A stretch of DNA of 64,000 bases from NCBI GenBank assembly GCA_017303635.1, contig JAFLCG010000005.1:248001-312000 (forward strand), read 5' to 3'. The position numbers were made by a program, and so were the translations under genes. The DNA is from Anaerolineae bacterium (GTDB lineage: Bacteria; Chloroflexota; Anaerolineae; Aggregatilineales; Phototrophicaceae). Positions 8,214-17,800 of this stretch are shown here, piece by piece; the first letter of the stretch is position 1; the number at the start of each line of letters is the position of its first letter. The notes under the pieces are model-generated. The model was given only the letters and a program-made list of their open reading frames with translations. It did not search any database and was not told the DNA's origin.

Positions 8214-9266
8214 TTAGGGCTGTGGTCGGTAATGAGGATTCTCCAGTAAGTGCTGGCCCAATTCAACCATGAAGGACACGGGGCTGATCTTCTCTGTCAA
8301 CATTTTCGCCCGCCGTTCCTGCCAGATCGCCTTTAGATTCGGAGTTTCCAATAGTTCCAACACCTTATCCAGTGCGACTTTGCCATCCTTAATCATGAAC
8401 AGCAGACCATACCGCTGTTCGTCCTCCTGCACCCCCATCGTCAGCGTGCTGACATAAATCGAAGGCGTCCCCAGTACCGCGGCCTCCGAGGCCATGGTTG
8501 CCCCCTCACCGATGTAAAGAGTCGCAAAAGCCAACAGATGATGCACTTTTTCTGGCGGAAAGGTTGTCACCAGCGGCGCAAACTCCGCTTCCACCTCACC
8601 ACTTTCCACCGAAAGCAGCACGCGACCGCGCTGCGCCAGGGCCTGCACCAGCGCCCGTTTTTCTGCACCGGAAAAGCCGCGCTCCCCTATGTCATGCGTC
8701 GCCCCCCAGGCGACGAACCGCACCATAAAGTAGGGTTCATCTGCTCGCAACCCCAGGGACTCGATTTCTCGCACATCCGGCGTGAAAACCTCCGGATGCA
8801 GATACATCAGTTCGTGGTTGGCCGCGTAGCGGACTTGCTTTGGTCCCATCTCCACCGTGAAGATACTGGGCGTGAGAATCAATGATGCGAAGGGTTTGAA
8901 CAGGGCGTGCTGTTCACGGGCATGTTCGGTATCCGTCAGTGCGATGTACGGCTTCCGCAGCAGCCAGGCAGGCAATCCCATGGTAGGGCTTCCCATACTG
9001 ACGAACAGATCCGGTTTAAAACGGCCCGCAATCAGGAGCGTCCGCCAAGTCCGCACAATCAGTTCCCGTATCAAGCGCCAACGGCCCGGCTGCCGCTTGT
9101 AAATCACCTGATGGGGTAACTGATAGTATTGCAGCAATTGGACAATCGCTTCCCGGTCCAGCGCCGTGAAAAGAATACGATGCCCAGCAGCTTCCCATTG
9201 GCCTGCTGCCAGTCGGAATAAATGCACATGGGCTGGATGCCCCACGTCAATCAGGATATTAGCCAT
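8214..9266 (-). CDS. DUF354-family glycosyltransferase-like protein
   Basis: The 350-residue protein opens MANILIDVGHPAHVHLFR, the characteristic start of DUF354 proteins, which adopt a GT-B-like fold related to UDP-GlcNAc 2-epimerase/MurG-type enzymes. Other supporting segments are DLFVSMGSPTMG in the middle and YIGEGATMASEAAVLGTPSIY toward the C-terminus, the latter like a nucleotide-sugar binding loop. A role in surface glycan synthesis is inferred from the fold and the neighbouring glycan genes. It is followed by a tightly coupled zinc-ribbon gene. Confidence 0.8.
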   Translation of the reverse strand: MANILIDVGHPAHVHLFRLAAGQWEAAGHRILFTALDREAIVQLLQYYQLPHQVIYKRQPGRWRLIRELIVRTWRTLLIAGRFKPDLFVSMGSPTMGLPAWLLRKPYIALTDTEHAREQHALFKPFASLILTPSIFTVEMGPKQVRYAANHELMYLHPEVFTPDVREIESLGLRADEPYFMVRFVAWGATHDIGERGFSGAEKRALVQALAQRGRVLLSVESGEVEAEFAPLVTTFPPEKVHHLLAFATLYIGEGATMASEAAVLGTPSIYVSTLTMGVQEDEQRYGLLFMIKDGKVALDKVLELLETPNLKAIWQERRAKMLTEKISPVSFMVELGQHLLENPHYRPQP

Positions 9267-9383
9267 AAGTTCCCATCAGGCAGATACACAGGTGAAGGGC
9301 GCTATTCTACCTGATCTTAAACGAAGGCTTGACAGCATTCCGTCCATTGCGTAGTGTGTCAGGGTACTCACCCGGAGCCATCT

Positions 9384-10340
9384 ATGTATCAAAATCAGTC
9401 TGTCGGTGTCGTTGTACCCTGCCATAACGAGCAACTCCTCATCACCCGTGTCATGGATACGATGCCAGACTTTGTGGATCGTATCTATATCGTAGATGAT
9501 GTCAGCAGCGACTCCACCGTCCAGGTGGTAAAAGAGTATATTGCCCGGACAGGCACAAGCCGCGTGCAGTTGATTGAACATACCGTTAATCAGGGCGTGG
9601 GCGGGGCTATCGTCAGTGGGTATAAAGCCGCTGCCGCTGACGAGATCGCCATTATGGTTGTCATGGCCGGAGATGCCCAGATGGACCCGGACGATCTGCC
9701 CGCCATAGTCCAACCCATCGCCGATGGGCGGGCGGACTATACCAAAGGCAATCGGTTAGTGAGCGGCGAAGCCTGGGAGCAAATTCCCCGCGTACGCTAC
9801 ATCGGCAATGTCATTCTCTCCCTGATGACCAAAGTGGCATCCGGCTACTGGCACATTTTCGATTCACAGACCGGCTATACCGCCATTTCGCTCAAAGCGA
9901 TCAAAACCCTGGACCTCGACAAGCTCTGGAAGCGTTACGGCTATCCCAATCACATCCTGGTCATGCTGAATGTCCATAACTTCCGCGTAGCCGATGTCCC
10001 AGTTCGCCCCGTTTACGGGATCGGCGAGAAAAGCGGGATCAAAATCTGGCGGGTCATCCCCACCATTTCCCGCTTGTTGCTGCGTGGGTTTATCTGGCGG
10101 CTGTTCCACAAATACATTGTGCGGGATGCCCATCCGCTGGTGTTGTTCTATCTGTTCGGCACGCTGACCTTTGTGCCGGGTATCGTGTTCGGGCTGTGGC
10201 TGGTGATCTATCGCCTGTTCGTAGGCAATGTCGCCCCTACTTCTGCCCTTTTTGCCATGTTCCTGACTATGTTCGGCTTGAACTTCCTGATGTTCGCGCT
10301 CTGGTTTGATATGGACTCCAACCGAGACTTGAAGGCATAG
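9384..10340 (+). CDS. Family 2 glycosyltransferase with C-terminal membrane anchor
   Basis: The 318-residue protein has a GT-A domain: VGVVVPCHNEQ at the N-terminus, then DRIYIVDDVSSDST, and the metal-binding segment MAGDAQMDPDDLP. Two hydrophobic helices near the C-terminus anchor it. This layout is that of polyprenyl-phosphate (dolichol-phosphate-mannose-like) sugar transferases. GGAG lies 6 bp before the chosen ATG at 9384; the frame also has an upstream GTG at 9354. It forms a short operon with the acyltransferase starting 9 bp after its stop. Donor and acceptor are unknown. Confidence 0.88.
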   Translation: MYQNQSVGVVVPCHNEQLLITRVMDTMPDFVDRIYIVDDVSSDSTVQVVKEYIARTGTSRVQLIEHTVNQGVGGAIVSGYKAAAADEIAIMVVMAGDAQMDPDDLPAIVQPIADGRADYTKGNRLVSGEAWEQIPRVRYIGNVILSLMTKVASGYWHIFDSQTGYTAISLKAIKTLDLDKLWKRYGYPNHILVMLNVHNFRVADVPVRPVYGIGEKSGIKIWRVIPTISRLLLRGFIWRLFHKYIVRDAHPLVLFYLFGTLTFVPGIVFGLWLVIYRLFVGNVAPTSALFAMFLTMFGLNFLMFALWFDMDSNRDLKA

Positions 10341-10349
10341 GGCCCTTTG

Positions 10350-10826
10350 ATGTTCTTGCGCAAGCTCTGGCACTACCTGCTGCGCGAACTGGCGAACCGA
10401 TGCCTGTGGCCCAGCCTGCGGATGAACCTGTTCCGCTGGTCAGGCGTCAAGATCGGGCAAGGAGCCTTTGTCAATATGCGCTTCTATGTAGAAGATAGCT
10501 ACCGGGGTGGCGATCTAGTGATCGGTGAACGAGCCGCCATTGCGCCCGGCCTCACCTGTGTGATTGACTCCCACCCCAACGAGTCCCGGCTAGCATCCAT
10601 CCCCTCTTTTCACAAAAGCAGCCCCATTACCATTGGGGCCGATGTCTGGATCGGGGCCAATGTCACGCTGCTGCCAGGGGTCACAATTGGGGAATGTGCG
10701 GTCATTGCAGCAGGTGCGGTCGTGACCAAAGCCGTCCCAGCCTACAGCATTATGGCGGGCGTTCCGGCGCGGCAAATCGGTGATGTCCGTCAAAAAACGG
10801 GATGGCAATCCCTCTCCAATCCTTAA
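10350..10826 (+). CDS. Hexapeptide-repeat acyltransferase
   Basis: The 158-residue protein shows the left-handed beta-helix repeat pattern. Examples are [13 protein letters not shown], then [19 protein letters not shown], and [14 protein letters not shown], ending with the usual [13 protein letters not shown]. These are features of maltose/galactoside O-acetyltransferase-like enzymes that modify sugars. It likely acetylates a glycan made with the adjacent GT2 enzyme, an inference from position. The ATG at 10350 lies next to a TTG in frame; ATG is preferred. Confidence 0.88.
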   Translation: MFLRKLWHYLLRELANRCLWPSLRMNLFRWSGVKIGQGAFVNMRFYVEDSYRGGDLVIGERAAIAPGLTCVIDSHPNESRLASIPSFHKSSPITIGADVWIGANVTLLPGVTIGECAVIAAGAVVTKAVPAYSIMAGVPARQIGDVRQKTGWQSLSNP

Positions 10827-10902
10827 TTGTCCAATTCGTCACGATGCAATACCGCAATCCGTATACAATAGGCACAGTGTCTACGAATCGGAACTATCTG
10901 GT

Positions 10903-12276
10903 ATGACCGTCAAACCCAATCTGAAACCGTCACTACCTTTCCAATCGCTGATCCTCTCTGCAATTGCCATCATCGTCTGCATCAACTTCGTGGCCTGGGG
11001 CGGTGTTCCCCGTGGTGAGGCAGTCCCTGTGTTCTGGATCGGTGTCGGGCTGTTGATACTCATTTGTGCAGGCTTCGGATGGCTCACCTGGCATCTCTTG
11101 TTCCGTCAGTTACCTGCCGGGCATCGGCTGCCCGCTGCCACATCCGCCCCGGCCAGTATCCGCCTGCTGATCGCCACCTTGCTCGGTATTGCCTCACTTT
11201 ATCTGGTCGTCGGCGGCTTCTGGGATGAAGTCTGGCACCGGCAGTACGGCTTGCCCTTTGGCGACGATTTCTTCTGGCGACCGCATATCATGATGTATTT
11301 CTGCTTCGGGGCCGTTATGCTGCTGGGCATGTACAGCCTGTATCAACTGATGCGGGCTGGTCAGGGCACGTTCCAGCAGCGCTTCCGCGCCAATCCCATC
11401 CTGGGGCTGGTCGTGCTGGTGGCCGCCTTCCTCTTCTTCGCCCTGCCGGCGGATCCCATCTGGCATTCGATCTATGGTGAAGACCTCTCGGCCTGGAGCA
11501 TCCCGCACTTACTGTTATTCTTCGCCTTTGCCTCGGTCATGCTGCTAGCGGTCGCGCTCCAGCTTTCGACCATTCCAGTACAAAATTGGCGAGGGGTCTG
11601 GAGACTGGGACTGAGCGACCTCATACCGTTGTTGATGATCGCGTCCATCGTACTGACAATGGGTCAGCTCATGCTAACCGAGTGGGATAACATGACTCGC
11701 CTCACCCCACTTATGCAGTCCCGCCCGGAGTGGCTGCTGCCCGCCATCATTGTCGGGCTGGTCGCGGGCGTCGGCACCCTAATCAACCATGCGCTCCGCT
11801 GCGTGGGTGCGGCCACTGTGAGCGTCTTGTTGGCTCTGGGGACACGCCTCCTGCTCATTCGACTGTTCGACACGAACATCATGTCCGCCGACGGCTGGTT
11901 GCTGATGATTGCCCCGGCGCTGCTGCTTGACCTGTGGTACGCCCTTCGCCTTCGCCAGTCGGATCGTCGCCTGCTATGGCTTGGGGGTGCACTGGCTGCC
12001 GCCCTGGGAACACTTGTCATCACTTACCCGCTTGCGGAGCGCCTCTACCCTGTTTTCCAGGTGCAGAATATGCCACTCATGGTCATCATCATTGTCTTGA
12101 CCAGCATCGGGACCGGTTGGCTCGGGACCCAGGTAGGCGATTATCTGGCGACAGCTAACAAATTCGTCGAATCAGCACCTATCACCGTTCCAGTACGCGC
12201 AGTCTCAATTGGCGGTCTGCTGGCGAGTATGGCACTGATCGTTGTGCTGGTCGTCACTGCCACACCGCCCATCTGA
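10903..12276 (+). CDS. Polytopic membrane protein of unknown function
   Basis: The 457-residue protein has roughly 11-12 hydrophobic helices and no domain I recognise. A histidine-rich segment, FDEVWHRQYG-like with GGFWDEVWHRQY and RPHIMMYF, followed later by ADPIWHSIYGED, places His and Asp residues near predicted membrane boundaries. That could suit metal binding or transport. The ATG at 10903 is preferred over the start at 10780, which would overlap the acyltransferase gene. A TACAAT sequence just upstream might be a -10. I cannot assign a function. Confidence 0.7.
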   Translation: MTVKPNLKPSLPFQSLILSAIAIIVCINFVAWGGVPRGEAVPVFWIGVGLLILICAGFGWLTWHLLFRQLPAGHRLPAATSAPASIRLLIATLLGIASLYLVVGGFWDEVWHRQYGLPFGDDFFWRPHIMMYFCFGAVMLLGMYSLYQLMRAGQGTFQQRFRANPILGLVVLVAAFLFFALPADPIWHSIYGEDLSAWSIPHLLLFFAFASVMLLAVALQLSTIPVQNWRGVWRLGLSDLIPLLMIASIVLTMGQLMLTEWDNMTRLTPLMQSRPEWLLPAIIVGLVAGVGTLINHALRCVGAATVSVLLALGTRLLLIRLFDTNIMSADGWLLMIAPALLLDLWYALRLRQSDRRLLWLGGALAAALGTLVITYPLAERLYPVFQVQNMPLMVIIIVLTSIGTGWLGTQVGDYLATANKFVESAPITVPVRAVSIGGLLASMALIVVLVVTATPPI

Positions 12277-12293
12277 CGTTCGTTATATTACGT

Positions 12294-12333
12294 AATCATT
12301 ACCTGTTCTTGACCTGCATAACAGGTAATGATT
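12294..12333. promoter_or_regulatory. Perfect 14-bp inverted repeat before the aldo/keto reductase gene
   Basis: AATCATTACCTGTT (12294-12307) and AACAGGTAATGATT (12320-12333) are exact reverse complements around a 12-base centre. No T-run follows in either direction, so a protein-binding operator is as likely as a terminator. It lies between the polytopic gene stop (12276) and the ATG at 12377. Confidence 0.5.
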
Positions 12334-12376
12334 CTGCTTCGCGCCGTCATGTTCAGTTGCCGTCAGGATAAACAAC

Positions 12377-13393
12377 ATGCTTCCATCTCACGCTTACCAC
12401 CGCCTGACCGCAGATCTGACCATTTGCCGCTTGCTCAATGGCCTCTGGCAGGTCAGTGGTGCACATGGTCGCATCGAGCCGGATGCCGCCCTCCGCAACA
12501 TGCTGGATTATCATGACGCTGGGTTCACCACCTGGGATCTGGCCGACCATTACGGCCCAGCAGAAGACTTCATCGGCAGCTTCCGCCGTGAACTCGCACA
12601 CCGTGATGGCAGTTCAGCACTCCAGCACGTACAGGCCTTCACCAAATGGGTTCCCCGCCCCGGTCGCATGACCCGTCAGGTGGTCGAAGCAGCCATCGAT
12701 ATCTCACGCCGCAGGATGCAGGTAGACACCATTGATCTACTCCAGTTCCACTGGTGGGACTATGCCGACCGAAACTACCTGGACGCCCTCAAGCACCTGG
12801 CCGATTTACAGCATGAAGGCAAAATCCGCCACCTGGCACTGACCAATTTCGATACAGAACGACTGCGACTCATCACGGAAGCCGGAATCCGGATTGTCTC
12901 CAACCAGGTCCAGTACTCCATCGTCGATCAACGCCCGGCTGCGCGCATGGCCGCTTTCTGCCAGCAGCATGGAATAGCCCTGCTGACCTATGGCACACTC
13001 GGCGGTGGTCTCTTCAGCGAAGCCTATCTCGGTCAACCGGAACCCTCCCCGGCTAACCTGACCACGGCCAGCCTACGCAAATATAAGAATATGATCGAGG
13101 CCTGGGGTGGTTGGTCGCTGTTTCAGGAGCTTTTACGTGTGCTAAAGGCCATCGCGGATCGTCATGGCAGCACCATTCCGCTGGTAGCAACCCGTTTCAT
13201 ACTCGATCAACCCACCGTTGCCGGAGTCATCGTTGGGGTACGCCTCGGCCTTCGCGATCATCACACCGAAAATGCCCGCGTTTTTGATCTGCACCTGACT
13301 ACTGAAGACGCTGCAGCGATTGCCGCAGTCACCGCTCGCGCACGCGACTTGATGCGAGTCATTGGAGATTGCGGTGATGAGTACCGGCGTTAA
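12377..13393 (+). CDS. Aldo/keto reductase
   Basis: The 338-residue protein has the AKR barrel with its catalytic set. Asp and Tyr are in TWDLADHYGPAE, Lys in AFTKWVPRPG and His in LLQFHWWDY. NADPH-dependent reduction of an aldehyde or ketone is expected. AGGA lies 8 bp before the ATG. A perfect inverted repeat lies about 45 bp upstream and may be its operator. Substrate is unknown; the sequence looks like the L-fucose dehydrogenase/Tas-like subgroups only in general terms. Confidence 0.88.
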   Translation: MLPSHAYHRLTADLTICRLLNGLWQVSGAHGRIEPDAALRNMLDYHDAGFTTWDLADHYGPAEDFIGSFRRELAHRDGSSALQHVQAFTKWVPRPGRMTRQVVEAAIDISRRRMQVDTIDLLQFHWWDYADRNYLDALKHLADLQHEGKIRHLALTNFDTERLRLITEAGIRIVSNQVQYSIVDQRPAARMAAFCQQHGIALLTYGTLGGGLFSEAYLGQPEPSPANLTTASLRKYKNMIEAWGGWSLFQELLRVLKAIADRHGSTIPLVATRFILDQPTVAGVIVGVRLGLRDHHTENARVFDLHLTTEDAAAIAAVTARARDLMRVIGDCGDEYRR

Positions 13394-14025
13394 CCCAGAT
13401 GCACTGGCTTCACCGTCTTATCGGTCAGTCGATCCGTAGGCAGCACCACCAACCAGGACTCACCGTGGTAATCCAACGCCAGCGACGTGAAAGGGATAAA
13501 AGCACCCCTCGCTCGCAAAAACACGCCTGGCGACAGTGCCAACTTGACCGTCAGCGCCTCGACGCACAGCCATGAGTCTGGCGACCAATCAGCCGTACAA
13601 ATGACCTGTCCGTTCTTTTGTTTGCGATTGAAGGCTCGATCGGCCAAACGCGCCCGGTCGCCTAAGCTCGGACGATGGTCAATCTGCGTTTGAATTGACA
13701 CTGGATAAGCTTGCAACCGGGCAATCAGAACTTCCTGATATTCACCCGGTTGCATGATACTAACGATGGCCTGACGGATACCACCACGACCACTTTCATC
13801 CCGGCGATCAGTCACCGTGACTTCGGACAGGGCCAACCGGCTATCTTCAAGCGCAAAGGCTTTCAGAGATCGCGCCCCAACATAGGCACCCCAACCCTGT
13901 CCTTTAGGCATCGCGGTCCGCCAGATGCTCTTGAGCACATCGTCGTGGAAGCCCTGCGTCGAGGAGGTAAAGTTATAGCCGCGCTGATGCCCTTCCAACA
14001 CGTAGTCGATGACTAACTGGCGCAT
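13390..14025 (-). CDS. Partner protein of the small GTPase (resembles GTPase-associated protein 1 N-domain)
   Basis: The 211-residue soluble protein opens MRQLVIDYVLEGHQRGYNFTS and contains GWGAYVGARSLKAF and LALSEVTVTDRRDESGRGG. This order recalls the N-terminal domain of the so-called GTPase-associated protein 1 family, which occurs beside TRAFAC GTPases; the resemblance is from memory and weak. No catalytic motif is visible. It starts 9 bp after the GTPase stop, so the two are surely cotranscribed and probably interact. The 3' end overlaps the convergent aldo/keto reductase by 4 bp. Confidence 0.65.
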   Translation of the reverse strand: MRQLVIDYVLEGHQRGYNFTSSTQGFHDDVLKSIWRTAMPKGQGWGAYVGARSLKAFALEDSRLALSEVTVTDRRDESGRGGIRQAIVSIMQPGEYQEVLIARLQAYPVSIQTQIDHRPSLGDRARLADRAFNRKQKNGQVICTADWSPDSWLCVEALTVKLALSPGVFLRARGAFIPFTSLALDYHGESWLVVLPTDRLTDKTVKPVHLG

Positions 14026-14034
14026 CAGCAGTGC

Positions 14035-14739
14035 TTATTTGGGCTGTGGCAATGGACGAATGACGTTAAAGAAGTGTTTCATCGCTTCGGGTACGCCTCG
14101 TCCGGTCTTCAGGCTGCCTTCGTACACGTGGAATTTATAGCCCAGTCGTTCCGCCTGGCTCTTGATGCGCTTCTGCTCATTGCGGTACTGCGTCATGATC
14201 TCATCCAGGGTCGTTTCTTCACCCCAGAGATCGCTTTTGTTGACCATCAGGTAGAATGCTTTGAGTTCCCGCGCAGCGGCAGGTTCATCATCAATCATCT
14301 GAAGCACAAAATTGAGTGCATCCTTTTGCAGGTGGACATCGGTGTGATCCATCATGAAGAAGATGCCGCGTGGTTTCGCTTCCCGGAACAGATCCACCCA
14401 GTCGGTTTCCCACATGGCGTACTCGCCGCCTACGTCTTTAGCGGGCTTAAGCTTCATGTACTGATCGCCCACCTTGGTGGTGAAGTCCGGTACCACATCC
14501 CCACCCGCCGCCGTCGGATCCGGGTCGAAGTCATCGGCCAGCGCCTTCATATTATGCTTCATCCACTGAATCAGCGTCGTCTTGCCGGTCTGCCGAGCGC
14601 CCAACACGATGAATGACATGCCGGAGACCTTTACATAGAAGAAGTCCTGCACCGCGCTCACGGTGGTACTGACCAATTTGGTTACGCCAGTGATGGTACC
14701 AACGATGACCGTCAGCACTGTATCGAGAATGTTCGCCAC
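14035..14739 (-). CDS. Arf/Rab-like small GTPase with hydrophobic N-terminal helix
   Basis: The 234-residue protein has a complete G domain: P-loop G47-ARQTGKT-54, D102-VGG-105 (G3), N167-KSD-170 (G4) and SLKTG near 209 (G5). The residue after DVGG is Glu106, where Arf proteins have the catalytic Gln, so hydrolysis may be slow or need a partner. Residues 4-35 form a long hydrophobic/amphipathic helix, reminiscent of the Arf membrane anchor. The GTG start has GGAG 7 bp upstream. The next gene is its likely regulator or effector. Bacterial Ras-like GTPases often control polarity or envelope processes; the role here is not known. Confidence 0.85.
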   Translation of the reverse strand: MANILDTVLTVIVGTITGVTKLVSTTVSAVQDFFYVKVSGMSFIVLGARQTGKTTLIQWMKHNMKALADDFDPDPTAAGGDVVPDFTTKVGDQYMKLKPAKDVGGEYAMWETDWVDLFREAKPRGIFFMMDHTDVHLQKDALNFVLQMIDDEPAAARELKAFYLMVNKSDLWGEETTLDEIMTQYRNEQKRIKSQAERLGYKFHVYEGSLKTGRGVPEAMKHFFNVIRPLPQPK

Positions 14740-14809
14740 GAGATTGCTCCGCTAGATAAACGGGTTCACTTAAACGAATATACGCAAATCAGCACGACGA
14801 GTTGCTGCC

Positions 14810-17800
14810 TCAACGGGAAAATGTCCCGATGAGCAGGCTGTTATCCTGTACCCGTTCATCAGCCCCCGTGATGGATACACGCATGCCATCGGATAACCGA
14901 TACAGACCTATCCGAACGGTGTAGTCGCCCGCAGGCAGTGGCTGATCCAGCCCAAGTACATGGGAATCGGCAATGAGCGTATCGATGCGCCACTGGCTGG
15001 TCGGATAGCGGCTGTCAACGGGGCCGGAGTCGCGCTGTACCACACGGTTGCCTGCCGTATCAAAGACATGGATGAACACCTGATAGTCCTCACTCACAAT
15101 CGCATCAGCCTGCCAGTAGAGATCAACCGTTAGCGCTTCATCCGCTGCCTGCACGCTAGTACCCTGCAGCGAAATCACACCCCCAAATTGCGCTTGTTCA
15201 GGGGTCGCGCCCGCCGGCAAATCAACGGATACTGGTCGATTGAGAACGATATTCTGGCGCAGCGGAGTCACCGTGACCGCATTGTTATACCGCGGTTCAA
15301 TAATGACCTGGGCTGATGTCAAAGGTGGAATTCCCGGTGGCAGCGACACTTCCAGAGTCGCTCGGGTCAACGGGCCATCTGGAAACACTGCCGGTGTATC
15401 CACCCGCGCATACTCCGTCAGACCATCAGCACTGACCACATACACCCGCCAGGTCTGGATCGGGAAGGTCGTTCGCGGACGATAGTCGCCAAAGGTAGCT
15501 GTGACCAACAAGCTCTGTTCATCCTCTGACTGCATAACGTTCGCGTCAAACACGTGGATTGCTGAAACATTGAGCAATCGCAGGGGATGACTATCCGGCA
15601 GGGTATCCGGTGGCAGTTGGCGGTCTCGGACCAACTGTTCGTATAGGGCTGCAGCAGTATTGTTAGCCCACCGCTCAGCATGGAGGTTTGCATTAGGACG
15701 CACCCAATCGGGGTCAGTTGCAGGGGCCAGAGTCGCCAACGCCGCCGACAGATCCCCTTGCGACAAATTGATTGCGGCCATTACTGTCAGATCTTCAGGT
15801 GACAGCCGTATACGGGGTATACGCTGCAACCACTTGAGGGCAGTTGTGGTGTCTCCTCGATACAATAACAATCCCGCCCGCGCCCGCACCGCATCCGGTT
15901 GGTCAAAATCGGCCAGGCGTTCCCAGGTGCTCGCATCTTGTTCAGCGAGTGACACCACTCGTTCTAAGACAGGCGCATCCAGCCGATAAAAGAACAGCTC
16001 GCTCAGCAAGCGGCGCGCCGCTAATACGCGTACGTAATCGACAGAAGAGTCTAAGGACTCAATCAAAGGTGCGGTAGCATCGCCGATCCCGAGATTGGCG
16101 CGCGTCGAGGCCACGGCATCCGCATAGAGTGGTATATCTGGGTAACGCTGAAATAGTGCTTCCCAGGTTTCCAAAGCTGCCAGATCATCTCCAGACAGAG
16201 TCTGGGCGAAGGCCAACCCCAAACGAGCGCGATCATTGGCAGGCTCTTCCCTCAATGCGGCTGTCCATTCGCCAACCACTGGTGTCCATACTTCTGGCGA
16301 ACCGGGTTGAACCAGCACAAATCCACTGCGACTCCAACGCGGTGCGGCCTGGGCAGCATAAAGTTCATTCATACGAGCAAAACGAGTATCGGTTTCGTCT
16401 GCTGAAATAGACTCTGGCACCCGCATCAATATATAGCCCTTGACGGTCCCCAATCGCTCAAACCGTTCTGGCTGTAAATGAAGCTGCGCCAGGCGCGTCC
16501 AGTCTGTGAGCGCCAGCATATGGGTCACACCCCATTGACTGAGGAATTCCAAATCGAGCGAATCCAGCCAGGGGGCATTGGTATTGCCTTCGCCAAAAAA
16601 GCGATCGTTCGCTGCGATGGATCGATTAGCGTTACTCCGACCGCCCGTAATCAGCGCATTCGGTGTATCTTCAATCATGAAATTCGCAATATCGCGGGGG
16701 GTAGCAATGATACTGATCTCGTCTGTAGGAAGTTGTGCGACTAATGCCTTTGAAGCCGCAGCTTGTGAGGCAAGCATCCGACGAGGTTCCTGCATCGCAT
16801 TATAGGCGTTCAATTGATCGCGGGCGCTGGCTGGGATCGGGAAGGGCTCGATCACAAGAACCACTATCAGGACAGCCGCTGCCAGCAACAATACAGGCTG
16901 TACCAGATAACCACGCACTCGCTGAGATGCCCAAGCCGTTAGATCATCCAGTACCTGACCATAGATCAACGCCACTGGAATGGTGAACATGGCAGTCAAA
17001 ATGCCCACACTGGACACAATACGGTCAAAAAGACGTGTTAATCCAGGCGTAAAGAATAGGACGAGTGAAAGCAAAGTTGCTGCAAAGATATACTGCCTCA
17101 ATGGACTGGTACGCCAGTGCAAACCGTACAGCAGCGCCAGAATAATCGCCAACGTGATAACGGGGTTATAGAACACCGTCTCAGGCCGACGCACATAGGT
17201 TTGTCCGACAATAGGCAGTTCTGGCAGGACGACAAAATACAGATTGGCAAGACTATTTGGATTAGCGAGCAGATTCGGCCTAACGACCGTCAGCACATCA
17301 TCACTCACCTCTGAAATGCGCGTGCTCCGCTGGATATACGGCAGTGCCAGGATGAGCCCCAACACAATACCCATTGGTATCAAAGAACGCAGCGTTTTCA
17401 TTCTTGGTGTCGCGATTATGCGTGCAAGCCCCACAGCCCCCAGACTAACGGATAGAATCATAAATTGGATTGGATGCATAAGCGCCACAGCCAGCGCGGA
17501 TAAACCCATCAACAATAAATCACGACGGGAATACGTCCGCAAATAAGCAAAAGCACAGAGCAACGCCAGGGGCAAAGTCAATGTAAGTGAAGCTTGACGC
17601 GGCACATTGATTTGAAAAAGGACAAAGCGGCCATACGCAACGTAATTCGGCGCATAGACCAGGTTATCCAGCGTGAGCAGACCGGCTATGGTCAGCGCTG
17701 CCACACTGAAAATCGCCGTTGTCTCTTTCCTTGTAATCTCATAAGCCAAAGCGAATGTAATCAGCGGCACCGACCAAATGAACAGCGCTGCCAGGTCATA

